Shown: positions 40,143 to 56,110 of the stretch, one piece after another
How positions within the stretch are numbered: the first letter of the stretch is position 1
How the letters are laid out: each line of letters begins with the position of its first letter
Origin: Adiantum capillus-veneris
Taxonomy: Eukaryota; Streptophyta; Polypodiopsida; Polypodiales; Pteridaceae
Assembly: GCA_014529385.2 (NCBI GenBank)
Contig: CM043944.1
Location: forward strand, 72,221,884 to 72,285,883
Direction: 5' to 3'
DNA: 64,000 bases
Made by a program: the position numbers and the translations under genes
The notes under the pieces: generated by a model
Databases searched by the model: none
Told to the model about the DNA's origin: nothing
The model's input: the letters and a program-made list of their open reading frames with translations, nothing else

Positions 40143-42213
40143 TCCAAACCGCTGCTACAGCACAAAAGGATAGTGCTGTGGTGGAAATAGTTATCATGAA
40201 TGGCGGGAAAGGTCAATTGTTGAACCTATTCCAGTTCTTTTCTTCCCTTGTCTCATAAGGAGCTAGAAAGAAAGCATGGTGATGTATTATCATTGTCCTT
40301 CAACCATTATTGGTTGAGCTTGAAACATCCTTTCTAGATGGATTTGATGTTGATTATGCCATGCCCAATGATTTATATTGATGGTTTGTACCGGCGATCA
40401 TCCTGCTCAGTGCAAACTAGGTCAAGTGAAAGATGGTGGAATGGCCTTTTGTAGGTGAGACAAGGCGATGGCAGAGGTAAGGCGAGATGGTAATGGTACA
40501 CAATGTTATGTTTACTCACATAATAGATATCAAGGAAGCTATCCTCCTGAGGAACGACATGTAGATGACTTGTGGAATAGTATTAGGATGTCCAAACGAT
40601 GTACAACAAAGGAGAAGGTGGAGGAGACTTTAAGAGATGGAGGTCTAGCAGGTGAATCGGTGTTGTGGAGACTCTTTCATCTCTATGGATTTGACATCTC
40701 GAGAGACCTTGTGTATGACGTCATGCATATACTACGTCCTTTAAATCTCTTTCAAAAGTACATAAAGAGATTAATTTCATTGGCCTCTTCGCAATTCAAG
40801 AAGAAGATTGAGGTTGCTGTTAAAGAGGTTGCGGACTCTATTTCAAGGCCTATCTTGCATGCGGGTAGATGGCCAAAACGTGCCTCGACACAGTTCAAAA
40901 TTTTTAAAGCAGAGGAATGCCAGAAATTCATTCAATGGTGTCTACCACATGTTCTTAATGTGGTAGATGGAATTAGCAAAGAGGACAAATAACTTGGGAT
41001 ACTTTTGGTGGATATTGCCCACATGTTTTTTGACTGCAGTCGAGAAAAGGGTTGGAGCCAAGAATACATTGAATTTTGCCGCTCTTTATTCCTATCATGG
41101 AGAATCCTTTATGAGGAGTACTATGGTGCCAATTCTTCTCCACTAGAACATGTAGCAGGTATGGTTAGGTCAAAATTAACTAGCTTGGTAGTACAAAAGC
41201 TTTTGATAGTAAGCATCTAAAGCTTTTGATACTTACTAATGGATTTTTTCTTTTCACTTGTTTTGAAGGTAATGGAGAGATTTTGGATGATGTTTATCGT
41301 CATGGCTCTCATGATGGCACATGGTGTTTTAAGCATGAGAGAGATATTTCAAACTACTTGAGCATACATACCAACAACAAATCGAATGAAATATCTTATA
41401 GCAAATACCATAGTCGGGTTTTGTGTATAGACATACACAAACAATTGAATTTAGAGAAGGATGGTCTCACAAGTTGCCAAAGAGATATGATTCTTATACA
41501 TTCATGATTGATCTTGCCTGAAAATATCATTCATGGAGCAAGAGATAGGTGTTTTGAGATACACGAGAAATGCGCCCTTCATACATCTTCTGAGAAGAAG
41601 GCTAAGGATGTCTGGAATGCTTCTCTTCAATTATTACCATGCCCATGCCAAATCATGATCAAGAAAAAGGGAGTTTTTGTGGGAGCAAAAAACCAAAGCC
41701 GATAGAGCTTGAGACATTGGAGATAAATGGAATGATAGATTTTTGGCTAGAAAACGTATTTGCTCACGAACAACGGGAGAAGTCAATGTATTTGTTGTGG
41801 TAAAAAGTTTATTAGATAGCCCCAATATGTTTCACGACAACTCTGGAATGTGCCTTATTCACAAGAGTCCAAAAGTCTAATTGTGGTATCATAGTTCAAC
41901 CTATTGAGTGTTTGCGTTGCAAATTCTTTTGGCTTTGCAACAATCGGATGAGCATGAGATACTTTATGAAACTAGTTGTCTCAAAGTTCTCTCAAGGTTA
42001 TTATCTCTAGGCAAGGTAGGGTGTGTCCCACAATGTCTTGAGAAGGGTGACCTTGTCCTTGCAAGGCAGAGAGAAGATTTGAATACCAATGCATTTGTGA
42101 GAAGTGTGGATATTGACGAAAAAAAGGCACTTTTAACATGGAAAGATGAGCAACATGGAAAAGATTTGGTGGATTGGAGACACATATATAAGGTTATGCA
42201 AGGTATTATCTAG
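40143..42213 (+). pseudogene. Tnp2-like transposase pseudogene (copy C)
   Basis: Same gene as 26707-28790. The coding frame continues upstream of the apparent ATG (40468): the codon at 40456-40458 is TGA in a CR-stop-DK context, shared with D. Further in-frame stops are TAA at 40990-40992 and TGA at 41505-41507. A 110 nt intron is recognisable at 41159-41268 (GTATGG donor, pyrimidine tract, TTTTGAAG acceptor); splicing joins SPLEHVAG to NGEILDD in frame. C-specific 1-nt changes at ~41693, ~41778 and ~41871 break the frame that stays open in B. A 1-nt loss near 41938 shifts the C-terminal part, as in A and B. Confidence 0.55.
41159..41268 (+). other. Retained recognisable intron in the transposase pseudogene
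   Basis: GT-AG intron in phase 1 (G|GT). The upstream exon ends after GTAGCAG and the downstream exon begins GTAATGGAGAG. The acceptor is preceded by a T-rich tract. Its presence shows the copy derives from genomic DNA and not from a reverse-transcribed message. Confidence 0.6.
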
Positions 42214-43151
42214 ACAAAGATACATCTATCGTTACTTTTGTGTATTTAACTACTTTTCTTGGAGTCATGCGTTTAATAATTTTTTTAATAATGGTTGTTG
42301 TAGGTTGTCATGCGCATTACAATGCGGAGGCGACTTGAATTTGGACTTCTAAGCCGCCTAATAAAACTATTGTATTTGTGCTACCTAGTCTAGATTTTGT
42401 CAACCAATGTTAGATTGTACCTCATGTGGACTCCCTACATTGGCTAGATGTGGAATTTTCTGCCAGTCTATTTATTTCGATATGTAATCGTTTATCTATG
42501 TCATGTTTATGGTCGACGTTTAAATCATATCAGCACATGTTGGCTACCTGGTTACTCAGGTTTCCAAGTTCAAGTTTTGATGTTTACTTTTATTTGAAAA
42601 GTAATTTTTAGATGTATTTTATTTTTGACAAGTTTTATACTATATTCATCTTTCTAAAATCAATAATATTACTAATGTGTCAATGATAATCTTCTGTTGC
42701 AACTGTTAGAATCTTTTTGCAGCTCCTTATGCAGACAGTAGGAGATGAATCAAGAGACAAGCGCTAACAATTTTTGGAACTTGCGTAGAGTATGACATTG
42801 TAGAGTTCATTGTGTTCATTGCACGATTCAATAATCTCCAATTTTGTGTGTTGTAGAAAGCTGTGTACTATCGTTGAACGTGTTTTTTTTTAATAACCTA
42901 GCAATTTATATGGATTCTGGTGTTGGTAAGTTGAAGCTACTCATGCCTAGCTTGCTATTTGATGTGTTGTTGCAGGAGACAAAGGGAATGTGGATTGTGT
43001 GGAGAAAATTTCTTTCTTTTAAAGTGGTGTTGGATATTTGTGTTGGTAACAAAAACTCTTTATGCTTAATTATTACCTGATATGTTGTTGGACACATTGT
43101 GAAGGTGGGTTGTGCATGGCCAGGTGACTTTTAGGTGAGAAAGATGCTATA
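42214..43151. other. Copy C equivalent of 417-1357
   Basis: No gene recognised. Differs from A by small indels, for example a shorter T run near 42886. Confidence 0.5.
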
Positions 43152-43870
43152 TTTTGGAAGTACTTTCCACTACTAAGCTGTAACAGTAAGTGCATATGTC
43201 ACCATGGGTTTCTACCCATTTCGTTTGGTGAACCATTTGCATGCTTCAGAGCTTGAACTGCAATGTAGAATGTGGAGTGTAGTAGGTTTTTTCAAGATGC
43301 ATTTCTTCAAGCCTCATCCACTCTTTATTAGTGTTTGGTATCTGATGTGTTGTCTGGAAGAATGTGAAGCTTGATTTTGTGGCACATGTGGCTTTTAGGT
43401 GAGCAAAATGCTTGAAGGTATGGTCTACTGCTATGTGTAATAGACAATGATTATGTCATTATTATTGTTTTCTTATGAACCATGTGCAGGCTTTAAAGCT
43501 TGAAGTGCTATGTTTTGGAGATACTTTCCATTGCTAAGCTGAAACAGCAACTGCATATGTCATCATGGATTTCTGCCCATTTTCTTTGTGAGACATGTGC
43601 ATGATTCAAAGCTTGAATTGCAATGCAAAATCTGGGGTGTAGCAGGTTTTTTCAAGATGCATTTCTTCAAGGCCTCACCCACAGTTTATGGCTGGTTTGT
43701 TATCTGATATGTTGGAAAGAATATGAAGCTAGCTTTTGTGGCACATGGGGCTTTTAGCTAAGAAAAATGATGCCTTTTAAAGGTATTTTCTACTGCTACA
43801 TTGTAATGGAAAGTGATTATGTCATCCATATTGTGGTTTTCTTCTGGTGAACCATGTGCGGATTTAGAGC
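43152..43870 (+). repeat. 363 bp tandem repeat (copy C)
   Basis: Same two units as in A. Several homopolymers are one base shorter than in A and B, for example AAGCCTCATCC for AAGGCCTCATCC near 43310. Confidence 0.85.
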
Positions 43871-46800
43871 TTGAAATGCAATAGAGAACATGGGTGTAGT
43901 TGCTTATATCAAGATGCGTTTCTTCTTTTATAGCTTCTTCCTTCTATTTTCTATAATAATTTTGCAGGTATATTTGATCATGATACCACGTTGCTACAAA
44001 AAAGTCTTTTGGATAAGGCCATACGAGTATATTTGACCATAATTTGATGTTATTGCAGACAAGCATATTGGATGAGGCCATTAATCTTGAGTTTACTCGA
44101 GTATGTGAGTATAGTTATCAATCATCATGTAAAATGAACCAGAAATGAGTCATTTGGCTGAGTTTATGACCAATTTCTGAAAATGTACTGATTATGTCAT
44201 GTGTTTTTCCATGTATTTACTAATAGAAGATAATGATAAAAGGGAGAAGATAACACTCATGTTCAGGAGTCGAGATCTGCTTAGATGCAAGGTTCGTTGA
44301 TGGAGAGCTTAATCCAAATTCATGTATAATAGAACAATAGCTACAGAAATACACTTATAAGGACATCCTAGGGATTGAATATGTAGCCGATTCTACATTC
44401 AAATTCGCAGGGATTTAGAATTTATAAGCATAGAAATGGTACATTAAGTGAAAATTGGTCAACTGACGTAGATACTGGAAGAACCGAGGAGTTTGATAAT
44501 GGTTTGTTACATGACACTTTGACTTTTGGTCTTTCTTTGGGCTCAAAAATGATACATGGTGCTTTGATTAGGATAAGGATCTTATCAAATGTGTGATCAG
44601 ATCCCATTGTGTTGTACATATCATTTTCTTTTCAATTGTTGGGCATTGCATATGTTGAATTTAGGGTTAAGGGTTTTTGTATATTATGGAGAGAATTTCC
44701 AATTGCATGAAATACTTCAAAGTGATAACTTTTTTGAGGTTTTGTATGATGTACTGGTGCAAAACTTTGAACACCAGCTTTCGTTGATGGATTTTGAAGG
44801 TGGAATGTATAATGTTCAGATAGCATAATAGGGAAATAGAGGCAATTTTGTCATAGTTGGATTTTTAGCTAAATGTACAAATTAATTGGTTGCATAAAAA
44901 GGAAATAGCAGTTTAAAGCATAGAATGAATTGTTTTAAGAATCGTATGTACTTTGCTTTTTGTGCTCATATTGACTTTTTAGGTATAGTGACTTGTCTCC
45001 ATCTATATAGCCGGGTTGTGAGGTTTGCTACTAAAAAGATCATTGAATTGGCAAATATAGTTCCGGTACATGGTTTGCATGTTGTGTAAAGTTTTGAGGT
45101 CATGCTACTTGCTACATTGAGTAGTTTTTTGGTTGTACCATCGAATAGGTAGTTTTGGTCACATGCATGTGATTTTTGGTTCTTTGCAACTTTTGTTATC
45201 ACATCGTAAAGGCTTTGATGAAAACTAGTGTACCGTACAATTAGGAGAGATCTTTTTCAATTCTCAATCAAGCTCGCATGGTCGATAAAAGAAATACCAA
45301 AGTTCAAGGTGGTGAATTACTATGGGAACGAATCTTTTCATTGTGCACGTAATTAGATTAAAATGTGAATCTATGTGGAAATATAAGGTAAATAAAAGTG
45401 ATTGTTAACAAGGTTATGAATTTTTGCAAGAATGTCAAAAGGCACTTGGCTTGTGGTTTAAGCTATTTTTAATTAAGGTTGTGTTAATACTCGTCTCAAC
45501 TTAGTAGATCTTAATAATATGATCTCTTCAAATGATTCTTGTCATTATGTAGTTTAGAACATAGTAGAAAATGATTCTCGTTCTTCTATTGTCTAGCACA
45601 TTGTGGAAAATTGATTGCTACTTTTAGCAAAACAGTGAATTCTTTGAACACTTTGAGTGAAACTTTTCCTCTTAAGGGAAAAGTGAAACAAATTTTTGAC
45701 TCATGTGACTTATGCTAGTCACATTTGTGAAAGATTTTCACACAAGTGAAACATTCCATAAGAAATGCCCACATCATTTGTCACAAGGGGAAAAACAATG
45801 GCTTGTGTGAAAAAGTGTGTGAATTTATTCTCATGTGTGATTTTCAAGTGTGAAAAAGTCTAAAAGCTGTGGAAGCTGCATGTGTCCTGAACCTAAGGTC
45901 CAGTGCAGATTGTATATTCCAGTGCAGATTTACCGTATAGAAGATAGATACCAATCAATGGTCATGGGTGAAAATGCGCATGTTGCTACTACGAAGTGCT
46001 CTTGTTTTTATTGGTGCTGATGACATGCACAAAACCGTTGTTGAAGCAGATGGGTTAGCCTATTGGGAGAGAAAGCTACCTGCTACTATCCATCCAGCAT
46101 TCATGCCATCGTGATGCCTTTGAGTTCACAATAGTCTGGTTGGCACAAATACCCCTCATACTGCAGTGCTGCCTATGTGTGTGTGTGTGTGCACGCAAAC
46201 GCCTACTCATGCTCACAATGTCCTGCAACATGCACCGAACTGCCTTACATCCAGAGTCGACACTCAGCCATGCTGCAAAAGCCATCCGAGTGCATAGCCC
46301 AAGAGACTATTATTAGGCATGCGAGATTTGGCAGGCCAACGCTAGTCATCTGTATTTTTTTATTTAGTGCTGCTATAGACGTTGTATTAGTAGCACTAGC
46401 GAGCAGAGGTTATCTGTATGCAGGCAACTGCATCTACAAGAAATATAAGGTGCAACCCATAGGTGCCCAAGGAAGAATTTCGTAATAATCTTATGGTTTT
46501 GTTTAAAATAATGTCATCAATAGAAAATAGTAACAGTAATGCTATACTCAATTGATTTTCTTGGGATGAACATGATGACAAAGTTGAAATATTGCTGATA
46601 ATGTTTTATCGTTGCTACCTTAATAGCAATTTGTGTTGTAGCTCCTCCTTGGTTGGACACACATAACGTTAGTTCACACCTCTCGTTGGCTGTTGGGTCA
46701 AGTTTGATGGCCCAGAGTCTTTGCACATGTTGAAAAATTGGACGCTTCATCTGCAGCCACTCAAAATTGATTACTTTTTCTTCACTTCTACATCAAAAAA

Positions 46801-47039
46801 TATTTAAAAGTGATTTTATTACCGGTTGCTCGTGATTGTCAACTAATCTTGTTATGAGTGATTACAGGTATTTCTTTGTTATCAATTATGACCATGGTTC
46901 CTAATGATAGTTGATGTACAGTGATAAAGTGGATGAAAGGTATTTTGAACTTGCATGGTTACAACATGGACCTATGGTACTTTGACCTGCAATATGGTAG
47001 CGACGTGGATCTATATTGTCATGTTTTTCTTTTTTAATA
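43871..47039. other. Copy C AT-rich intergenic sequence
   Basis: No gene recognised. GTGAA cluster at ~45636-45860; (GT)n run at ~46175-46190. Confidence 0.5.
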
Positions 47040-48720
47040 GAAAGCATCTGTGATGCCAAGGTACGTGACACCATGATGATTATTGGTATTTCAAAGTTTT
47101 TCTTTGTTGAAAGCGTCTCTAATGCCATCATAATGCCATGGTACGTGAACCCATGATGATTATTCCTATTTCAAAGTTTTTCTAAGCGTCTGTAATGTCA
47201 TGGTACATAAACCATGATGATGATTGTCTGTCATGCCATGGTTCATAAATCAGAGATTGCCTGATGCTATTTCAATAGGCAAATCTATAAGGCAAGAATG
47301 TCCACTGAGCCCTCTATTGTTTGTTGTAGCTACTTATCCTCTGTTTTGTTTTTTGACTGCTCAAGCTAAGGGGGTTAAATTGAAGGGGCTGCAAGTAGGC
47401 CAGGAGCAGGTAGTGTCCTTGGGATTTGTTGATAATAACATTACATTTCTGCAGGCTCATAATGAAAACATTGGGAAATGCATGAACTATTTGAATATAT
47501 ACTCTAACTGTAGGTCTGGAGATTAACTTGGGTAAATCTAGTTTGATAGATGTCTCAACTAAAGAGTTTAATAATCTCACATGGAGGGGAAAAAGAATCT
47601 GTTGGGGCATAGTATTCAGGCATCTAGGCTATATAATTGGGGCCGATGTTTCTGTATTCAGGCATCTGGGTTATCTAATTGTGGTAGATGTTTCCTCTGC
47701 CCCGATAAATGACTACCTGGGTAGAGGACAGAGTATGCACTAAAACTGCTAGTTGAAATTGTGATGAGTGGCCTTTTCATGTGAGGGTTAGGATTTTACA
47801 ATCTATTATGGTACCTTACTTGCTTCACTTCTTACCTCTGTTGGACTGGTTCAATACTGCCTTGAATAGAATCAGGTCTATGTATTTGAGGTTTTTGTTG
47901 GGCTCATGTAATAAAGCATGGTTGACATGGGATTTTGTTGCAATGCCTGTTGACATGGGAGGATTGGGAATTTTAACTTGAAAACTCACATGCGGGCTAG
48001 AAGAGCCACTCTTCTCAAACACATATGAACTCAGATAATTTTTGGTCTAGATTGCTTTGGCTTTTTATTGATAAGGAAATCGTCTATTTTCATGGTATAC
48101 GGGACATGGGTTCTTCGGATAAGTTGTCTTTTGTTGCTCCTCTCAAGCTCTGTGGGTCAACTAGGAATATGTTAGTGAAGTCATGAAAAATGTTTCTGCA
48201 AAGCTTGGTAGAGAGAGATACACAAATAACTCATTAGGTGTGGATTTGTTTTTTCGGAGTTTTGTGTTTTAAAAACCTCATGCCTTGCTTATGGGGAAGA
48301 AAGCCCTCACCCTCATTAAAAGAGGGGTCAATGTAATTGAACAAGTTGTGGACTCTAACAACAGGTTGGTCCCATTTCTGGTTTCCAAGAGGATCTTCAT
48401 ATTGGGCAATGGTCTCAGGGTGCCATGGGTTTATTATCTGCATGTGTGTTTAGCATTGAAATACCTTGCAACTAGGATAGCACTCATAGGTTCAAAGATC
48501 GGGAGTTACCTAACTCTTGAGCTAATTGGTGGACATATCCTACTAGTGTTTTCTACAAGATGTTGTTGCCTGATAGTTCAATACATGATGTAACATGATT
48601 TGGGACTTCTCCAATAGTAGCCAAGGTGGATGCAGAGGATAGGAGTGACTATGACAAACACAAAGTTTTTATGTGAAAGAAAAGAAGTTTGTGAAGCTTT
48701 ACCATCAAGGAATTATAATT
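47040..48720 (+). pseudogene. Tandem repeat and LINE reverse transcriptase relic (copy C)
   Basis: The ~75 bp tandem repeat at 47040-47262 leads into the reverse transcriptase relic from 47224. The reading is identical to A as far as ~48580. From 48585 to 48705 the sequence departs from A and B in a cluster of indels and substitutions, so the zinc-binding-like tail is no longer recognisable. Confidence 0.8.
48585..48705. other. Locally scrambled patch in copy C
   Basis: A and B agree with each other here, while C differs at many positions within ~120 bp. It lacks most of a ~30 bp stretch (TTCAGCTTGTTTGGAGTGTG region) and has AAAGAAAAGAAGTTTG in place of AGAGTCATGAG. Elsewhere C matches A and B almost perfectly. 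Confidence 0.8.
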
Positions 48721-48774
48721 GACCAGGAAAAAGAAGATGTACAAACATAAAGTAATGTAATATAGACAAAAGCT

Positions 48775-51618
<2,844 letters not shown>

Positions 51619-51619
<1 letters not shown>

Positions 51620-52790
51620 CTAATATTGATCAAAGGACATAGAACATAATGTTACATCTGCTTTCCTTTAAGCTTAATCAATATGCTACATCTTTCGTAT
51701 TTGTCTTAATGTGTGTTTTGTGTATGGTAGGGAGGACATATTCACAACACTAGATGTTGTGATTGCAAGCACGTCTCTAGCTCGAAAACACTACAAGGTT
51801 CATTATTTGCATCCAATTTCTCATGCGCATGCGTTTGCTTGGCACAACACATAAACGCTACGAGGCAGGGCACGACTTCCATTTCTTATAATTTTTGGAG
51901 AGACCACAGTGCCAACTCTCCACCATACTTCTGTATGGCACCTCTACATGACATGCATTGTATATTTTGCACTTTCAGTCTGTGAGTTTCATTATAAGAC
52001 AATATGTTTAACTATTCAAATTGCTCTTTTGTAGCTTGACTCAAATATCGGCCTATAGATTCGACAATCGAAAAGCAAAAGTACAACATTGCAGGTCAGT
52101 AAAGCATCTCATTTCTTGTTGCAGTTTATTGATGCACTTAACTTTGTATCTTCGTATGAACACAATAACAATTTTAAAATGTGCATGCTTCTCTTTAAAA
52201 CTCAACTAACTCTCTTAAAAATCACCCCTATAATCTCTATTAATTGATGTCACTTAACTTTGTATCCTCCCATGAACACAATAACAATTTTAAAATGTGC
52301 ATGCTTCTCTTTAAAACTCAACTAACTCTCTTAAAAATCACCCCTATGATCTCTATTAATTGACGCTACTTAACTTTGTCTCTAACCAAAAATATATAAC
52401 ATTTCTAAATGTATTACCCTCTGAGGCAATGCAGTATCGTCATTGTCGAGTTAGTCACAATCTTGTTTCCTTTATTGCTAGATGGTAAACATATGTCCTT
52501 TATATTCTATACTTGTTATATATCAAGGCCCACCAAGAAAGACTAGTTTGAAAACCTTTTTGTCTATTTTACGTACTTATAACTTTGTGTCATGGACGTG
52601 CAGTTTGACATAATATCTATATACATATAGCACGTGATCCAGAACAAAAATTTCCGAAAGAGAGAGTAGGGGGTACCAGCTAGGATAAATTCAAAAAATA
52701 TCCCGCTAGTTCAAGGGGGTAAAAGGAAAAGGAAAAGGAAACTGAAAGGAAAGGGCAGGGGATGGCACGTGGAGGTCATGTGCCTTTGTT

Positions 52791-52828
<38 letters not shown>

Positions 52829-52858
52829 GTCCGAGTCGCAACATTTGGAGCCCTGCGC

Positions 52859-52915
<57 letters not shown>

Positions 52916-52944
52916 ACATGCGGTTGTCCACCAGAGCCGCAGAC

Positions 52945-52998
<54 letters not shown>

Positions 52999-53404
52999 AT
53001 ATATATATATATATATATATATCGAGAAAATTGCTGACGTGGGAGGGGGGGGAGAGAGAGAGAAGGGCCGACGTTGTTGAGTAGAAGATGGAGGCCGCTC
53101 TTGTCGCCAGGCGGGGCTCCTGTGAGGGTGAGAGAAGGCAACACGTCGCAAGTGGAGGAGGGCTCCCATGGGAGGGCACGCTGTGTGCAACGGGCCTCGC
53201 AATTCCTTGCAGAAGATTCTAGGGAATCTTCTGAAGTAATGAATTTTATTAGTAGTGTCCCAGGTAGAGAGAGAGAGTAAAATTATTTTTAGGGGTAGCG
53301 GAGAACAAGCGGGGTCAGGCGCTGATGCAGCTGCAAGATCTCGACAGGGCCATAGCCTGGGGGGCAGGCGGGCGATGGCCATGGCCTTGCGACGTGGACA
53401 AAGG

Positions 53405-53439
<35 letters not shown>

Positions 53440-53508
53440 GCGTTCTCGTGCAGCAGGCTTTGTGCCATGGACGTGCAGCTCGACGTGGTATTGTTTAAAT
53501 AAATATAG
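51619..53508. other. Upstream region of PLAT-like copy C
   Basis: Contains the 116 bp array (52127-52380), the first G-box segment (~52580-52640), compound microsatellites (52792-53022) and a (TC)n run (~53405-53438). No gene supported; the long ORFs here are low-complexity or frame shadows. Confidence 0.6.
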
Positions 53509-53589
53509 CACGTGATCCAGAACGCGGGCCAGGCTGGTCCTAACTGGAACTTGGCCAGGCTGGTCGACCTAACGGCCAGCTCTTATAAA
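53509..53589 (+). promoter_or_regulatory. Promoter of PLAT-like gene copy C
   Basis: G-box at 53509-53514 and TATAAA at 53584-53589, with the same spacing as in A. Confidence 0.6.
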
Positions 53590-53684
53590 TCTCGGGCGCT
53601 CCTTCCTTAAAGCAGAGTACTACAGTCATATGACGTTGTATAACTACAATTCCTCTGCCATACTCCTCCTCTGCAGAAACAACC

Positions 53685-54489
53685 ATGGCTGGAGGGTCCA
53701 TGAGTGGGCTCATTCAGGTTGCTGTTCCTGTGCTGCTCGCGCTGCAACTTCTGTTGCTATCTCAGTCCATTAATAGGAGTCCAGTAGCTGCGGCATTTGT
53801 AAGTATCACTTGGGTAGCTGCTAGTAATAACAAAATACGTGTGTTTACTCATTCTTAGAAAGATACGTATTGCGTGCGTACATTCTTGCTTATAATGTAT
53901 GCATGTACTTCATGGCGCACAATATATAGATGGTTACATATAGTATAACATTGAGAGCGGCCTGATAATTATAAGACGTGCTGTGATTAGTCTTGACTGT
54001 GGCCCTGATTAATAGAATATGTTATTGATGATCTGGTTGCAGCGCTGCGAGTATGAGATATGGCCGGTGAAATTAACTGCAGTTGTGCCGTTTTCTAGCA
54101 CAGATGCAACCGTGGATAGGAACTTGCCACTACCTGGCTTATACCAAGAAAGAAACTTGCCACTACCTGGCTTCTACAAACAAAGAAAGTTCACAAATCT
54201 GGATGACCCCAACGGCAACGACTTTGAGCAGGGTGCCCTGGACGAATTCGTCAGGACAGAACAAGAGGATTGCCTCACGCAGCTGCGTACGGCGCAGCTG
54301 GTGCTCACCCCCGCCGGAGATTCTCCTGACTGGCTGCTCGAATACGTCAACATCAGCACCTTCGACCTGGGGAGCGAGTGGAGCCGCGAGACACTGGTGG
54401 ATGACACCCTCCGACCGGTTCGGTCTAGAAACTACAACCGCAATGGGAATCCCGCTGAGGAGATTCAATCCTGCGCTTTAAGTTTTTAA
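53685..54489 (+). CDS. Secreted PLAT-like protein, two exons (copy C)
   Basis: Exons 53685-53798 and 54043-54489, intron 53799-54042. The 186-residue product is identical to that of copy A. One synonymous difference is visible, a Leu codon CTG at 54298-54300 where A and B have CTC. This copy is in the arm whose downstream flank is undisturbed (gypsy fragment continuous to 56110), so it is the best candidate for the original locus. Confidence 0.7.
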
Positions 54490-55272
54490 AACGTATCATT
54501 TCTCTTTTCCATAAAACAACAATACGGCTAGCGCTGTTGATGCTTGGCTCCCCGCTTTTAATTTTCCTTCATGCACACCGAATTCTTATACCTTTCACTA
54601 GGTACCTAGGGCATGAAAACATCCTCCTTCAAGAATTTCTTGTTAATGATCTAGCACGAGTACAACCTTCATTATTCTATATTAGTAAAATGGCGTCGCT
54701 TTCTACGACGGCATGGCCCCTCTTACCCTCAAACCTTTCGCTCTTAAAAAAAATCATAAAAATAGATGAAGAAAAGTATTGTCTCTCTCTTTCTCTCTCT
54801 CCCCCCTTGCCATAGGTTTAATGTAATCTCACCTGGAAAACTTTAAATCCCCCTTTCTTATAAAGTTGATGATGAAAAAGCTTACAAATCTTGGCAATTT
54901 CATAATGTATTTGTCAAGATGACACATGTGTGAGATCAATATAATATTGAATACAAAGTGTAGTTTCTCTCTCTCTCCCTCTCTCTCTTCCTCTCTCTTC
55001 TTCTCTCTCTTCCCTCTCTCTCTCTCTCTCTTCTTTTATTTATATCCCCCCCCCGTCTTCTCTCTATTTCCTTCTCATTACCTTTTTGCTCTCATTTGTC
55101 AATTTCTCCCCCTCTCTCTCTATCTATATCTCCATTTCACCAGTTTGTAACGGTTTGGTCCCGCAGCTCATTTTTGCAGCTACCTCTTGCTCACTTTTCC
55201 TTCATGGAAGCGGAGCTGCACGACATCCACACCCTCTAAACCTGCACAGCCTCTGGTCTGTGCCAATTGCAC
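54490..55272. other. 3' flank of PLAT-like copy C; pyrimidine tract
   Basis: No gene supported. Equivalent to 12731-13505. The pyrimidine tract (54962-55140) has a different arrangement of TC and CTT blocks and a shorter C run than in A. Confidence 0.55.
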
Positions 55273-56110
55273 TTAATTAGCTTCATCAGAGACATCGTCC
55301 GATGCATACATAACATTATCTTCTAGAGGTTGATCTGAATTGAGATGTTTAAGAACAATCTCGTCTTCTCGCTTCTTGAATAGCTTGATCCATTTTATTG
55401 CGATGGGCATCTTGAGCACAGTGCCATCAAGTTCGCATAATTGATATATATGTTGCATTATCCAAAACATGAAGCACCATATATGGTCCAAACCACCGTT
55501 TAATCATTTTTGGCATAACAATATATTGATTTTCCAAGCTATTGTCATAAACAAGTACCCAGTCGCTGTCTTTGATAACATGAGGTCATAGTCTATGCTT
55601 TCCATCAAATGCTACTTTATTCTTCAACCTTGCCTCCTTAAGATTTTCTTTAGCCTGTTCGATATCTTCTTGACGCCTCTCCAGTTGACGAATACGTAGA
55701 GCAAGCAAATCTTCTGTAGACATGCCCTCTTCCCATGACATTATGGTCCAAGTCATAACCGCCTCCACTATAGGCATAATGGGTTTTTACCGGTACATCA
55801 GCCTGAACGGCATAAAACCTGTAACAGAACTGTGTGTAGTGCGATCAGCCCACAAAGCAAATGGTAAGAGCTTAGGCCAATCATCAATATGCCCTTGATA
55901 TATTTTTATCCCTTTCTCTTTTATGATATAATATAATATTTTTTTTTCATGTAAACTTAATTGTTGATATTTGGGTTTAGAGCTTGTAAACCCATAGCTC
56001 ATGGTGTATGACCTTGTATGAAGGTGATACCAAATGACCATATTCCAAGTATCAGATAGTTTGTTTGTGAGAATCCAGAGAACTGCCGTGAGGATTATCC
56101 GCATAGCCAC
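55273..56110 (-). pseudogene. Ty3/gypsy integrase fragment (copy C, longer)
   Basis: The frame at 56110-55787 carries the end of the integrase core region, with IKIYQGHIDDWPKLLPFALW and RTTHSSVTGFMPFRLMYR, typical of plant Ty3/gypsy integrases. A TAA then interrupts the conserved reading, which resumes at 55777-55586 and, after another frame change, at 55491-55273 (CELDGTVLKMPIAIKWIKLF, then an acidic tail). No LTR, reverse transcriptase or catalytic DDE residues are present in the window. Confidence 0.85.
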
